DNA of 64,000 bases from Gremmenia infestans (taxonomy: Eukaryota > Ascomycota > Leotiomycetes > Helotiales > Hamatocanthoscyphaceae). Location of the stretch: the NCBI GenBank assembly GCA_032629725.1, contig JAFEVB010000037.1:558001-622000 (forward strand), read 5' to 3'. Shown here piece after piece: positions 54,160-64,000 of this stretch. Positions within the stretch are counted from its first letter, which is position 1, and every line of letters begins with the position of its first letter. The translations under genes and the position numbers were made by a program. The notes under the pieces were generated by a model, which saw only the letters and a program-made list of their open reading frames with translations, made no database searches and was not told where the DNA came from.

Positions 54160-56085
54160 ATGTCGCGGGCCGGGACTGAGGAGAATGAAAATGAACCCAG
54201 AACCAGCACCAGCACCAGTACCAGCAATTATTCTCCCGTGGAAAAGCTTGGCGATAGCCCGGATTGGCATCCGAGTACGAGTACCGACCCAGAACTGCGG
54301 TTCAAAGACAAGGAATCCCAAAGCAACTGCAACTGCAACTTCAACTACGACTGCGACTGCAGCCATGCGGCAGAGTTGAAGCGGGATTCCGATGGCTTAC
54401 CCCTCGTTCCTCAACCCAGTCAATTCAAGGATGATCCACTGGTCAGTTTTATCAAGCTTATCAACCCTCAACCGTCAAGACAATATAATCCCGTCAACCG
54501 CATCGTGTTTTTATTCATTCATCTCAACTAACACAATCCAATTACCTACAGAATTGGCCAACATGGTTGAAATGGACGGTATTGATCCAAGTCGGCTTCA
54601 TGGCCTTTCTAGGCATCTACACCTCAGCCCTGATCAACCCCAGTCTCGTCCTCCTATCTAAAGCTATGGACGTTGACTCCACAACCGCCGCATACTCCAC
54701 CACGACTGCCATTATCCTCGGGGGAGTCTCCCCGTTTATTTTAACCCCCATTGCCAACGTCTACGGCCGTCGCCCAACTACTTTGTTCGCCATATCCATC
54801 ACCATGCTAGGAGGCGTCGGCTCGGCCGTGTCGCCCAATTTCTCGGCGCTGTTGGGAACCAGGGCCATGGCGGGGTTTGGAATGGGGGGGATGATGAGTG
54901 TGGGGACGGCGTGTGTCAACGACATGTTCTTCTTGCATGAGAGAGGGGAGAAGACGGGGGTTTATTCCATTTTCGTCACAAATGGAGCGCATGTTGCTGC
55001 TTTAAGTAAGTACTCCCAGCTTCGTATTATATGACTTTCAACTTATAGTATCTCAGTTGGTGGATTCCTAGGTCAAGCAGCAGGTTGGCAATGGGACTAC
55101 GGGCTCGGAGCCCTCTCCTGCGCCCTCTCCCTCATCCTCGCCATATTCCTATTCCCAGAAACCCTTTTTCCCCGCGACGCCTCTTACCTAGCAACGCGTA
55201 CCCACACGCGCACCTACACGCAGCTGCTCTTCGACTTCCGCGGCAACGTCCTCCCAACGCGCTCCCTACATGCCTCAGACTTCCTCCAAACCTTCCACAT
55301 GCTAAAATGCCCTTCAATTCTATTCCCCTTCTGGTACTACACCACGGCCTGGACCTTCTGCAACGTCCTCCCCGCCATCACCCTAGCCACCATCTACACA
55401 TCCGAGTACCATCTCAAGCCCGGCCCTATCGGTGCCTGTCTCGGAATCCCCCTTACCATCGGCTCGGTGCTGGGCGAGTTCTTCGCGGGCCGCGCTAGCG
55501 ACTTCCTTATGTTCCGGCTCGCGTTGAGGAATGGGGGTGTGCGGAAGCCGGAGTACAGACTTTACCTATGCACGCTCTCGGTTTTCTTCATGCCGGCCGG
55601 GTTACTTATTTTCGGTGCAACGGTGGGGAAAACATCTTATATACCTCCTCTTGTCGGACTTGCTATTGGTAAGCAGCAGCAGCTTTCACTCCCCTTTCTC
55701 TTCCCTCCCAATAACCCTCCTACCAAACCCCAATATCCCTTCCTCCCTTCATCCTCTCCATCCTCCTCTCCATCTTCCTTTCCATCCCACCCCTCCCAAA
55801 ACCCATCTAACCCCCACCCCAGCAGTATTCGGCCTCCAAATAACAACCACAACCCTCTACACCTACACCACCGACGCGTACCCCCCCCTCGCCCCCTCGT
55901 CCGGTACGCTCTTCAACGCTTCCCGCGGTCTATCCTTCATCGTCGGGTTTTTCGCCCTACCGTACGCCGCAAACGTCGGGTATCTAGGGGCGTGGGGCAC
56001 GTTTGCCGCTGTGGTGGCCGTCAGTTGGGTGCCGGTTGGTGGGTTGATGGTTTGGGGGGAGGGGTGGAGGAGGAGATGGGGATAG
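54160..56085 (+). CDS. MFS transporter, DHA1 drug:H+ antiporter type
   Basis: Four exons (54160-54441, 54552-55005, 55057-55668, 55823-56085) give 536 residues. A ~90-residue Ser/Thr/Asn-rich cytosolic N-terminus ends in DDPLNWPTWLK, the conserved entry to the first span in fungal DHA1 proteins. About 12 hydrophobic spans follow; the loop 2-3 motif reads PIANVYGRRP, and span 6 is followed by FPETLFPRD. It probably exports or imports a small organic molecule across the plasma membrane; substrate unknown. It lies 0.4 kb upstream of SCOT on the same strand and could serve the catabolic regulon, but its own promoter has only a near-match to the shared site. Confidence 0.88.
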
Positions 56086-56482
56086 GTAGGGAAATCAAAT
56101 TATTTGTTCCATTATAATAGATACATCAATAAACAGATACGCCTACCTATTATCTCTGAGGATATACATGCACACATACTCCGTACACCAACCATATGTA
56201 TATATATTAATTAGAACTAGAATTAGAATACACGATAATACAATGTAATACGCATAACACACATACATACAACCTACGGAGTAAACCTGCCCTGGCGCCC
56301 GGGATTTTCTGCCGGGCTGACCAATGCGGTGATCAGGGGTCGGCTATTCTTTTATGACCCGGACCGGCCATATACAGCTTCATTCCGTCATACCATCCAT
56401 CTACATATCTCAATTGCTCTTTCATTCCATGCAAAAACCTTTCTATTTTCCAATTAACAAGAATTAATCACTCATGTAAAAC
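56086..56482 (+). promoter_or_regulatory. Promoter region of the SCOT gene
   Basis: It contains CCGGACCGG at 56359-56367, 116 bp before the ATG, and two TACGGAGTA/TACTCCGTA elements at 56177-56185 and 56275-56283. Confidence 0.6.
56359..56367. promoter_or_regulatory. CCGGACCGG candidate Zn2Cys6 site
   Basis: Identical to the site at 26473-26481 in the monooxygenase/esterase promoter. Confidence 0.6.
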
Positions 56483-58750
56483 ATGGCAGCAAGAAGAATA
56501 TCCCCCATCTGCTTAGCAAGAAACTCTATACTATCCTCACTACCCCGCGCTCGACAGGGCTCCTGCTCCCCACTACATGTACGCCAGCTCCGAAGCACGG
56601 CGATTTGCGCTGGCTACGACCAGAAAGCAAATGTAGGCGCAAAGCGCGATGCGGCGCCGAAAATAGTCAGGGGGGCTTCGAAGGTGTACAGGGATGCAGA
56701 TGAAGCTGTAGCAGATATCCAGAACGGGGCCACGATTCTCAGTGCTGGATTCGGACTTTGTGGCACTGCTGGTAAGTACTTTCCCACCCATACATCCATG
56801 TATACATGTCCACCAAACGATTCCTCCTCTCGTAAATCTCCTCATACTAAAGCGCTACTTCTTCTAGAAACTATCATAGCAGCGCTCTCCAAGCGAGGGA
56901 AGAGCGGCCTCCACTCCCTCACGGCCGTGTCCAATAACGCGGGCACGACAGCGGGCGGTGGACTCACCCCGCTCGTCAATTCCGGACAGATCGACCGCTT
57001 GATCCTGAGTTTTCTGGGCGCGAATAAGGGGTTAGAGAGCAAGTATCTTGGGGGTGAGATTGCTATTGAGCTGTGTCCGCAGGGCACGATTGCGGAGCGG
57101 ATACGGGCTGGTGGGGCGGGCATTCCGGCGTTTTTCACACCGACTGGGATTAGTACGTATAATGTTGACTGGCGCTTTGGAAGGGAGGGATTTCATGCTG
57201 ATTGTTGTGCGTGCGGGCAGATACGTTATTGCAATCTGGAGAAATCCCCGTGAGGATGGGTCCGGTGGATAAGGCGACGGGGAAAACTACAGTGCTTGAG
57301 GCTGGAAAGCCGAGAGAGACGAGGATTTTTGGTGGCAAGGTTTATGGGATGGAAGAGGCCATTAAGGGCGACGTGGCGATTTTACGAGCGTGGAAGGTAG
57401 ACGAGGCGGGGAATTGCCAGTTCAGGTATGTTGTGTCAATCAAACTCGAGATGGAAGTACACATGCGAACTGATCATGAATCACTTAGATATACCACCAA
57501 AGCATTCGGCCAAATCATGGGCAAAGCAGCAAAAGTCACCATCGTCGAAGCGGAAAACATAGTTCCAATTGGAGATATCCATCCGGATAGTGTTCATCTT
57601 CAAGGAATCTATGTAGATCGTATCGTTCCTGCGACGGTAGAGAAGATTCTCGAAATGACAAAGCTGAGGGAGAGTGGAGGTCAGCCAAGTGGTGAAAAAT
57701 CGCCATCTCAGGTGCGGAGAGAGAGGATAGCGAAGCGGACTGCGAAGGAACTGAAACATGGATACTACGTGAATCTTGGAGTTGGCATTCCAACTTTAGC
57801 GCCTTCGTTCCTGTCTCCTGAGACGAAGGTCTGGATTCAGTCTGAGAACGGACTATTGGGAATGGTGAGTCGGAATCCCCAGCGCGCTTTGAGGGAAAAC
57901 GTGCTTACAGTTCCTGTTTCTGTTCAGGGACCATATCCGACCGAGGAAGAAGTCGATGCGTAAGTCTAGTCTCCCGTGATAGTATTTTGTGTGAAGCACC
58001 TCGCTGATATATACCTACCTCACAGAGATGTCGTCAACGCCGGCAAAGAAACCGTCACGATAGTCCCCGGCGGCTCGACCTTCGACAGCGCGGAATCATT
58101 CGCCATGATCCGCGGTGGGCATATTGACGTCTCCGTCCTCGGCGTAAGTCCCAAATCCCTCCCCTCCCCCCCCTCTCTCCACCCATCTATCCACTCACAC
58201 AACCACCACAGGCCCTCCAAGTAAGCGCCAACGGCGACCTGGCGAACTTCATGATCCCCGGCAAGGTTTTCAAAGGCATGGGCGGCGCCATGGACCTAGT
58301 CGGGAACCCAGACCAGACGAAAATCGTCGTTGCCACGGACCACGTGGCGAAAGATGGTAGTTCGAAGATCGTGGAGACTTGTGGGTTGCCGTTGACGGGG
58401 GCGAAGGTCGTTAGTACGATTATTACGGATTTGGTAAGTGCTGTGTTTCTTATTGCTACTGTTTCAGGATTTCAGATGCTTTACGGAGTAAGGGTGCCAA
58501 ATCCTTTGAGGGTTCCATATTCTTTGAGGTTTTTAGATGTTTTAGGGGGTTTAAGTGTGAATGCGGTGATTAATTGGATGAATGAATGAATGCTAATTTG
58601 GCGGTGATACTATAGTGCGTCTTTGATGTCGATAGGGTGAAGGGTGGCTTGACGCTCATTGAATTGGCGCCTGGTGTGGATATTGAGGAGGTTAGGAGGA
58701 AGACTGATGCGAAGTTTGCGGTCGCGGATGTTGTTGGATCTATGGAATGA
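56483..58750 (+). CDS. Succinyl-CoA:3-ketoacid CoA transferase (SCOT), mitochondrial
   Basis: About eight exons. Introns near 56772-56866, 57152-57220, 57426-57487, 57864-57929, 57962-58026, 58144-58210 and 58435-58615 all restore frame. The Arg-rich first ~27 residues, with no acidic residue, look like a mitochondrial presequence. Domain A shows GFGLCGTAETIIAAL and a Gly-rich segment; domain B carries the catalytic glutamate in WIQSENGLLGMGPYP and TIVPGGSTFDSAESF. The protein ends VADVVGSME. It moves CoA from succinyl-CoA to acetoacetate, giving acetoacetyl-CoA for thiolase. The HMG-CoA-lyase fusion at 35625 makes acetoacetate if its substrate is HMG-CoA. With the shared CCGGACCGG promoter site, this suggests a functional link to the island. 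Confidence 0.93.
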
Positions 58751-58964
58751 ATACAATAAATCAAGTGATGATCTTAGTTATATGCTGGCTGATTGAGCTT
58801 TGATGACGAGGAATGGATTAAATAGGACTAGGGATGAATGGAAGAAGGTAGGTTAAACTTTGTACAATATGATACCTATCTACTAGTACTAGTATTTACG
58901 ATTTTAATTATCACGAATCAAGAGACATATATATTCAGACAGTCTCTCTCTTCCTTCATATACT

Positions 58965-60071
58965 CTACAATTTCGCCCTAAACCCCGGCGCGAACGACGT
59001 CCCCGCCCCCCCACTCAACGCCTCCACAATCTCATCCACCTTCCCCAGCAACCATACACCCCCCTCATCACCCGCCAACCACTCCCCCCCCTCCACACGC
59101 CCCTCCCCTTCCGCGCCCGCACTCCCATCCTCATACGCCTTCCGCAGTCCATACACATGGCTCGTGACCTGGGGGCCGACGCCCGTCTGCGCCCGCAGGC
59201 CCGCGATGGCCACGATGCTCGTCAGCACGCGGCCGACCTTGGCGCCGGGCACGTTTCGCGCCGCGGGGTCCGCGAACAGAGCCCCGTACTCGTGGTCCAC
59301 GATGAAGGAGGGGAGGTCGGGGTGCGAGGTGGATAGTTTGGTGAAGAGCTTGTCGGCGAAGGGGTGGTAGATGGATGTCCAGAGGGAGGCGCCGCGGGAG
59401 AGGATCGAGGGGAGGGTGCTGGGTGTGGTGTGTCTGGTGGGAGCAGGGTGAGTTAGGATATATGGAGGAAGAAATTAAACAAGAGGGGAGAGGTAATTAA
59501 TTAATGGATGGATGGATGAGTTTACCGTGTGGGTGTTGTAGAGAGTGACGAGGCGATTTCAGGGGGTAGGTTGGCACGGAAGGCTCCTAGACAGTTGATT
59601 GTACGTGGTACCTGTCATGGCAGTCACATGATTAGCCTCCTTCATTCATTCGAGTGCGTGAGCTGCTGAGCAGGTATACGATACGCACGCCATTGAACCC
59701 TATACACTTCAATCCCACCTCCCTCATCAGCTCAGCAGCCAGCACAGACTGTGCTTTATCTCTCGACGACGACGTAGCGATGTTATATAGCTCCGTCAGT
59801 CCATCCGGAGAATTCATCGTCATCGTTGTTGCCGTCTACCCTCTTTGTGTTAGAACAGGTTTCCAAACAAGCTTTGGAAAAGGCGGATTGTGAGAGGGAG
59901 AGAGAGACAAACTGATAATGTAAGCCAGGCCGGCATTCCTACATTCTTGGCTACTGCTTCTTGTCTTAAGCGCTCGTATACTGAGCGGACGGCGAGCGGC
60001 GCGGGGAGTGTGTTGGGGCGGGCGTGTGGTGCGCTGATGAGCGCTTTTAGGGCGGGTGAGAGTTTGGACAT
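58965..60071 (-). CDS. AhpD-like protein with peroxisomal signal AKL
   Basis: Four exons (59913-60071, 59689-59835, 59526-59611, 58965-59433) give 286 residues. The helical body (FNGVPRTINCLGAFRANLP, AKVGRVLTSIVAIAGLRAQTGVG, QVTSHVYGLRKAYEDG) resembles the AhpD / carboxymuconolactone decarboxylase-like fold reported for fungal peroxisomal proteins. I see no CxxC pair as in true AhpD peroxidases. The C-terminus is FRAKL, a canonical PTS1. Its role is unknown. It is convergent with SCOT, 214 bp apart. The family call is by recollection of the pattern and is less certain than the gene model. Confidence 0.75.
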
Positions 60072-60846
60072 GTTGGGTAGGTGGGTGGGTTATTCGTTTC
60101 AAATTACGCTTGTGTGGTTTTATGGTTCATGTGGATTTAGATATTGGATCTGGTGCATGAGATATGAAGATATTCATGACCGAGTGCAGTATACGCTCGG
60201 GATCCAGATGAAAGACCGTTCATGGCGCTTACATAATTCTTTACTTGGTCAAGTACAGACCACGTGATGTATTAGTCTATGGATTATTGGCTACCTCGTG
60301 CTCGTGGTCCTTGTACATCTTGTCTTAACTCCGACTCGAACATTGGTAACGTTAGCGAGCTATTCAACTCAAGACGATATCCTTGTTAGCAGCGTACGAT
60401 TTACGTATAGACAGCTTTGAGCAGTTCAGAGCTGGACGAGTCATGGTAGTGTTTTGCTTTCCTCTCCCTATCTGAATTGAAGATATACCGTAAAGAAGAA
60501 ATACGTGTGTACAGAAGATAAGAAAAGGTACCTACAAGGTAGCATTATATTAAATATCTTTTATTAGTGCCACTTGTTTCCATTCGGGAATAATTAGAAC
60601 GAATCCGGTCTTCAAAAAAAGGTCCGAACAGGGTTGTGGCAAAGTCGGAACCCAGATCCGCCGCGTTTCTTGCCTGATGTGGTAGCGCTCCCCGCATCTC
60701 CCCTGTCGCAAACCAACAGCTAGTACTGTAGAGGGGAGAAGAACTGCTATGGAGTAAATCCCCACGTTTTTACCCCGGACTCAGGGACTACACTCCACCC
60801 TCTTCATCTTTTGGGACCTCATTTTTACTCGTATCTTAGAGGAAAC
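60072..60846. other. Divergent promoter region of AhpD-like and Dal5-like genes
   Basis: No gene is seen and no perfect CGG-N-CCG site is present. A second in-frame ATG at 60811 lies just upstream of the transporter start, but I prefer 60847. Confidence 0.5.
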
Positions 60847-62819
60847 ATGCGCTCTTCAGACGAAAAGGTTGTTATCAACATGGAACGCGATCACGTTGAT
60901 GAGAAGCAGCCTGCTCACGATACTGCTTCTCTGGGCGACAAGGCTTTGACTCGAAGGATACTTCTGAAGCTTGATTTCAGGTATAATCTCCCTCTTTTGT
61001 CATAGCTTTGGAAGTTAAAGTATTGACGGCGAGATACCAGAATCCTGCCCGTCTTGGCTCTTCTCTTCCTGTGCTCATTCCTGGACCGTACGAATGTTGG
61101 GAACGCGAAAACTTATGGGCTAGAAGTCAGCCTTAAGATGACAGATCACCAATACGATACCGGTTTGGCTGTATACTACGCGACGTATATTGCGAGGCAA
61201 GTTCTCTTCCATATTGGGCGACAGTCTGTCGAATCTATCACAATATTTGATATGTTGGTCGCGTCTCAATGTGGCGCTAACCTTTTTCTTCGGAATATAG
61301 TGAGATACCGAGTAACCTTGTTCTGAAGAAAATCAGTCCTAAAATATGGCTGCCAGCTTTAACAGTTATGTGGGGTATCGTGACGATGTGTCTTGGTTTT
61401 GTGAGAAATTATTCGGGGTTTCTGGCTGTGAGAGCTGTTCTGGGCATCACTGAAGGTGGACTTTTGCCTGGGATTGTAAGTCTGAAAATAGGCATGGCAT
61501 GGGTAGAATAATTTGCTGACTGATTCTAGGTTTTGTATCTGTCAGGAATGTATACAAGAGGAGAAATGGCACTGCGATTAGGACTTTTCTACACCGCTGC
61601 TTCTCTCAGTGGTGCATTTGGTGGTCTTCTCGCACGAGGACTCACAGAGATTGGCAAGGTTGGGGGCCAGGCGAAATGGAGTTGGATTTTCATCATCGAG
61701 GGCCTTCTTGTGAGTATTGCTTCCTAGGAAGTTAAAGATGGAAGCTGACAGTCCTATTGTAGACTGTGGTCGTAGGAGTCATCGCATACTTCCTCCTACC
61801 CAATAGCGTAGACACAGCCTCCTTTCTGAAAGAAGATGAGCGTGTCTACGCCCGAACACGACTCCACCTCGATCTCCCATCACGACTTGCTCAGGATGAC
61901 AGGTAAGTCCGCACTGACCGCACGTCTAGTGTATCAAAATAAATGCATGCTAAGAATTAATCCACAGCATTGATCAACACGAAGCCTTCTCATGGTCCGA
62001 AGTATCACGCGGAATCTTGGACCTCTCAACCTGGCTGAGCGCCGTCGCGTACTTTGGCATCCTAGCCGGCCTCTACTCATTCGGTCTCTTCCTCCCCACC
62101 ATTATCGTCGAGCTAGGCTACACAGCCAACTCAGCGCAGCTGTGGTCTGTCATCCCCTACGCCGTAGCAACCGTCGTCACGATCTTCGTCTCTATTGTCT
62201 CGGACCGGCTGAAACTGCGCGGCGTCGTGATGCTCATCGTGCTCCTCCCCGCCATCGTGGGCTATGCAGTAATCGCCAACATCGGCATCCAGCATCCCAA
62301 GGTCAAATACGGCATGACCATCTTGATGGCGACGGGCATGTATGCCAGCGTCCCGTGCGTGTTGGTCTGGAATTCCAATAACAGTGCTGGACATTATAAG
62401 CGTGCGACGACGACGGCGCTGCAGCTTATGATTGCGAATAGCGGGGGTTTTGTCGCGACGTTTATTTATCCTTCCAAGGATAAGCCGCAGTTTCATAAGG
62501 GTCATACTGTGATCCTTGGGCTCTTGGTGTTTTCTTGGTTCACGTAAGTCGATCTACACCTTGATATTTTCTCTCTACACTTTGACATTCCCTCTCTTCT
62601 ACCCCTTACCGTCTTCCCTCTCTTCTCTACCTCAATACTCAATCCTCAATTGAACAAAAATAAACTTAACTTTTATGCTAACTAACGATGCTGAAAAACA
62701 GGGTTGCTCTCAATGTCCTGAATTGCTGGAAAGTTAACAGGGATAAGAGAAACGGCAAGTATGATCAGTACACTGGGTATGCGGATGATAGGGATCCAGA
62801 TTTCTTGATGGTGCTTTGA
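60847..62819 (+). CDS. MFS transporter, Dal5/allantoate permease (anion:cation symporter) type
   Basis: About seven exons. Introns fall near 60980-61041, 61197-61300, 61476-61530, 61710-61762, 61902-61967 and 62544-62701. Conserved features are SFLDRTNVGNAKTYGL after span 1, YIASEIPSNLVLKK, GITEGGLLPGI and WIFIIEGLL, the signature set of the Dal5/Tna1 family that carries small organic anions and vitamins. The second intron starts GC, not GT (AG|GCAAGT at 61197, acceptor ATATAG at 61300), and its removal exactly restores YIAS|EIPSN. The protein is about 480 residues and ends DPDFLMVL. Confidence 0.88.
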
Positions 62820-63474
62820 GATGATTGATGATTTTCACGATAGATATGATATGATATATCTATTTGTTATTTTGCGGATCCCCTGGCGAAATTTAAGGCG
62901 AATGGATGGTGGGAATATATACATATATACTAAGCTCGCACTTTTTGAATTGACGAAATGAACTTCTATACATCTACCTGTGTTTTGAGATTTCAAATGT
63001 TGTGCTGGTACGAGATAAGTTAATTTGGTGCGGGATAGGACTAAGTACAGGTAAATGTTTCCTACCTAATGTTTAGCGACGAATTGCTCATTTATAAAAA
63101 CTCCTCGCTAGATACCTCCTAGGTAGTATATGACTGTGTCTTGATTGTTTAGTGAGTCTGATCTGTTAGGAACGGTGATGACTAGTACAATATAATACTT
63201 ATAGATGGCCAACCGCGCCGTAGCCTACCTACCGTAAGATTACATCCTCTCTCAACACCATATATCAACGTTGCAATGCTGCAGACTGCCTGTTTACAAA
63301 CCCTGAAATTTAAAGCCATAGCATTATAAGACTTCCGCTTCGACGAAACCTATACCTCATTTCAAAGCGCTGTACTGTATCTGATATCCCATTGTCAGAA
63401 GCTGCAAATAGAACGTTTCAGACTCCAGCAGCCTTTGATCCTCAAAATTGTCCAGTTTGCAATGCAATTCATAT
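62820..63474. other. Intergenic region between convergent genes at the right end
   Basis: No gene or strong repeat is seen. It includes CCTAGGTAG-like elements near 63117-63125. Confidence 0.5.
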
Positions 63475-64000
63475 TCATATCGAGATTTGCGATACTTCCC
63501 TTGCCTCCAGAACTTTCAAGTACGCTCCTGCAAACACGCAATATTAGATGACAGACGCTTAATTAATTTCATGACACACCAGACCAGACCATACTAACCT
63601 CCAGCTCTCCACCTCTGCTCGCCAAAAAACCTCAACGCATCTTTCAGCAACAGCAGCGAATCCAACGTCTCCTGCGTCCCATGCTCTCGATACAAGCGCA
63701 AGTTCGAAATCGCAATCTGATACAACAGCGTTGTGAGAAAGGGCGAAGCTTCTTTGACGCACGAGTCAAAGGGATGGACATCTCGTCTCTCCGGCCCCCT
63801 TTCGCTCGAGATGCGCACGATCTCGGTTGTTTTTGCGCTGAGGTGGACGGCGCGGAAATGGCCGGACGTGCTGGATTTCCGTGAACTGTGCGCTTCGTGG
63901 AGGAGTAACATGGCACTAGATGATCGATCACATCAGACATTTGTGTACTTGTGCGCTGGTGGGAAGGGGTGCATGCGGTACGTACATGGAGCACATGGAT
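63475..64000 (-). CDS. C-terminal part of a Fungal_trans-type regulator (partial at window edge)
   Basis: Three exons are visible: one entering from the right edge to about 63967, one at about 63599-63919, and one at 63475-63527 with a TGA stop. The junctions read MCSI|AMLLLHEAH and GG|AYLKVLEAREVSQISI. The pattern of helices (AMLLLHEAHSS, HLSAKTTEIVRI, PFLTTLLYQIAISNLRLYRE) is that of the last third of a fungal Zn2Cys6-factor regulatory domain. The DNA-binding end lies beyond the window, so the class is inferred. Confidence 0.65.

Noticed and set aside
62201..62207. CGGACCG as a further regulon site
   Set aside because: It lies inside the coding sequence of the Dal5-like transporter and is most likely chance.
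1..64000. CRISPR arrays, prophage, bacterial operons
   Set aside because: Eukaryotic gene structure throughout; no spaced direct repeats of CRISPR type.

Overview
This is nuclear DNA of a filamentous ascomycete (Pezizomycotina, probably a leotiomycete or relative). The evidence is short GT-AG introns, several Zn2Cys6/Fungal_trans regulators, two UstYa-like (DUF3328) genes, a dispersed single 5S rRNA gene of the Neurospora type, and a TA-rich decayed Tc1/mariner element that looks like a target of repeat-induced point mutation. All gene models are hand-spliced from the sequence.

Layout. 1-4 kb: a possible gene end, then two tandem UstYa-like oxidase genes. 5.7-8 kb (-): a TBC-domain protein of the TBC1D12/14 type that lacks both catalytic finger residues. 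9.9-14.6 kb (-): a complete 11-exon telomerase reverse transcriptase; its 604-bp eighth intron contains an intact same-strand 5S rRNA gene. 16.3-22.2 kb (+): a DH-BAR-SH3 RhoGEF. 23.4-28.1 kb: a divergent pair, Baeyer-Villiger monooxygenase (-) and alpha/beta-hydrolase esterase (+). 28.4-29.8 kb: a decayed Tc1/mariner element with perfect 42-bp inverted repeats. 30.3-47.4 kb: a catabolic island with a Zn2Cys6 regulator, biotin-dependent acyl-CoA carboxylase alpha and beta subunits, an HMG-CoA-lyase/enoyl-CoA-hydratase fusion, an acyl-CoA dehydrogenase, an acyl-CoA synthetase and a second Zn2Cys6 regulator. 47.4-64 kb: a small membrane protein, a large Zn2Cys6 regulator, a DHA1-type MFS transporter, succinyl-CoA:3-ketoacid CoA transferase (SCOT), an AhpD-like protein with a peroxisomal signal, a Dal5-like MFS transporter, and the 3' end of another regulator at the right edge.

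How the genes fit together. The enzymes from 32.8 to 44.4 kb make up the chemistry of leucine/isovalerate or acyclic-terpenoid breakdown: acid to acyl-CoA, to enoyl-CoA, carboxylation, hydration, then cleavage to acetyl-CoA plus a 3-keto acid. The synthetase (AKL), dehydrogenase (SKL) and lyase-hydratase fusion (SKL) all end in a peroxisomal PTS1, and the carboxylase beta subunit ends in the weaker ARI. The monooxygenase and esterase could feed an acid in from a ketone; SCOT could activate released acetoacetate. A CGG-N-CCG site (CGGTCCG/CGGACCG, often extended to CCGGNCCGG) occurs in the promoters of the monooxygenase/esterase pair, the first regulator, carboxylase-alpha/fusion, dehydrogenase, synthetase/carboxylase-beta and SCOT. 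This suggests one regulon under a Zn2Cys6 factor, and it is the most interesting proposed system here. The 5S gene inside the telomerase intron is the second.
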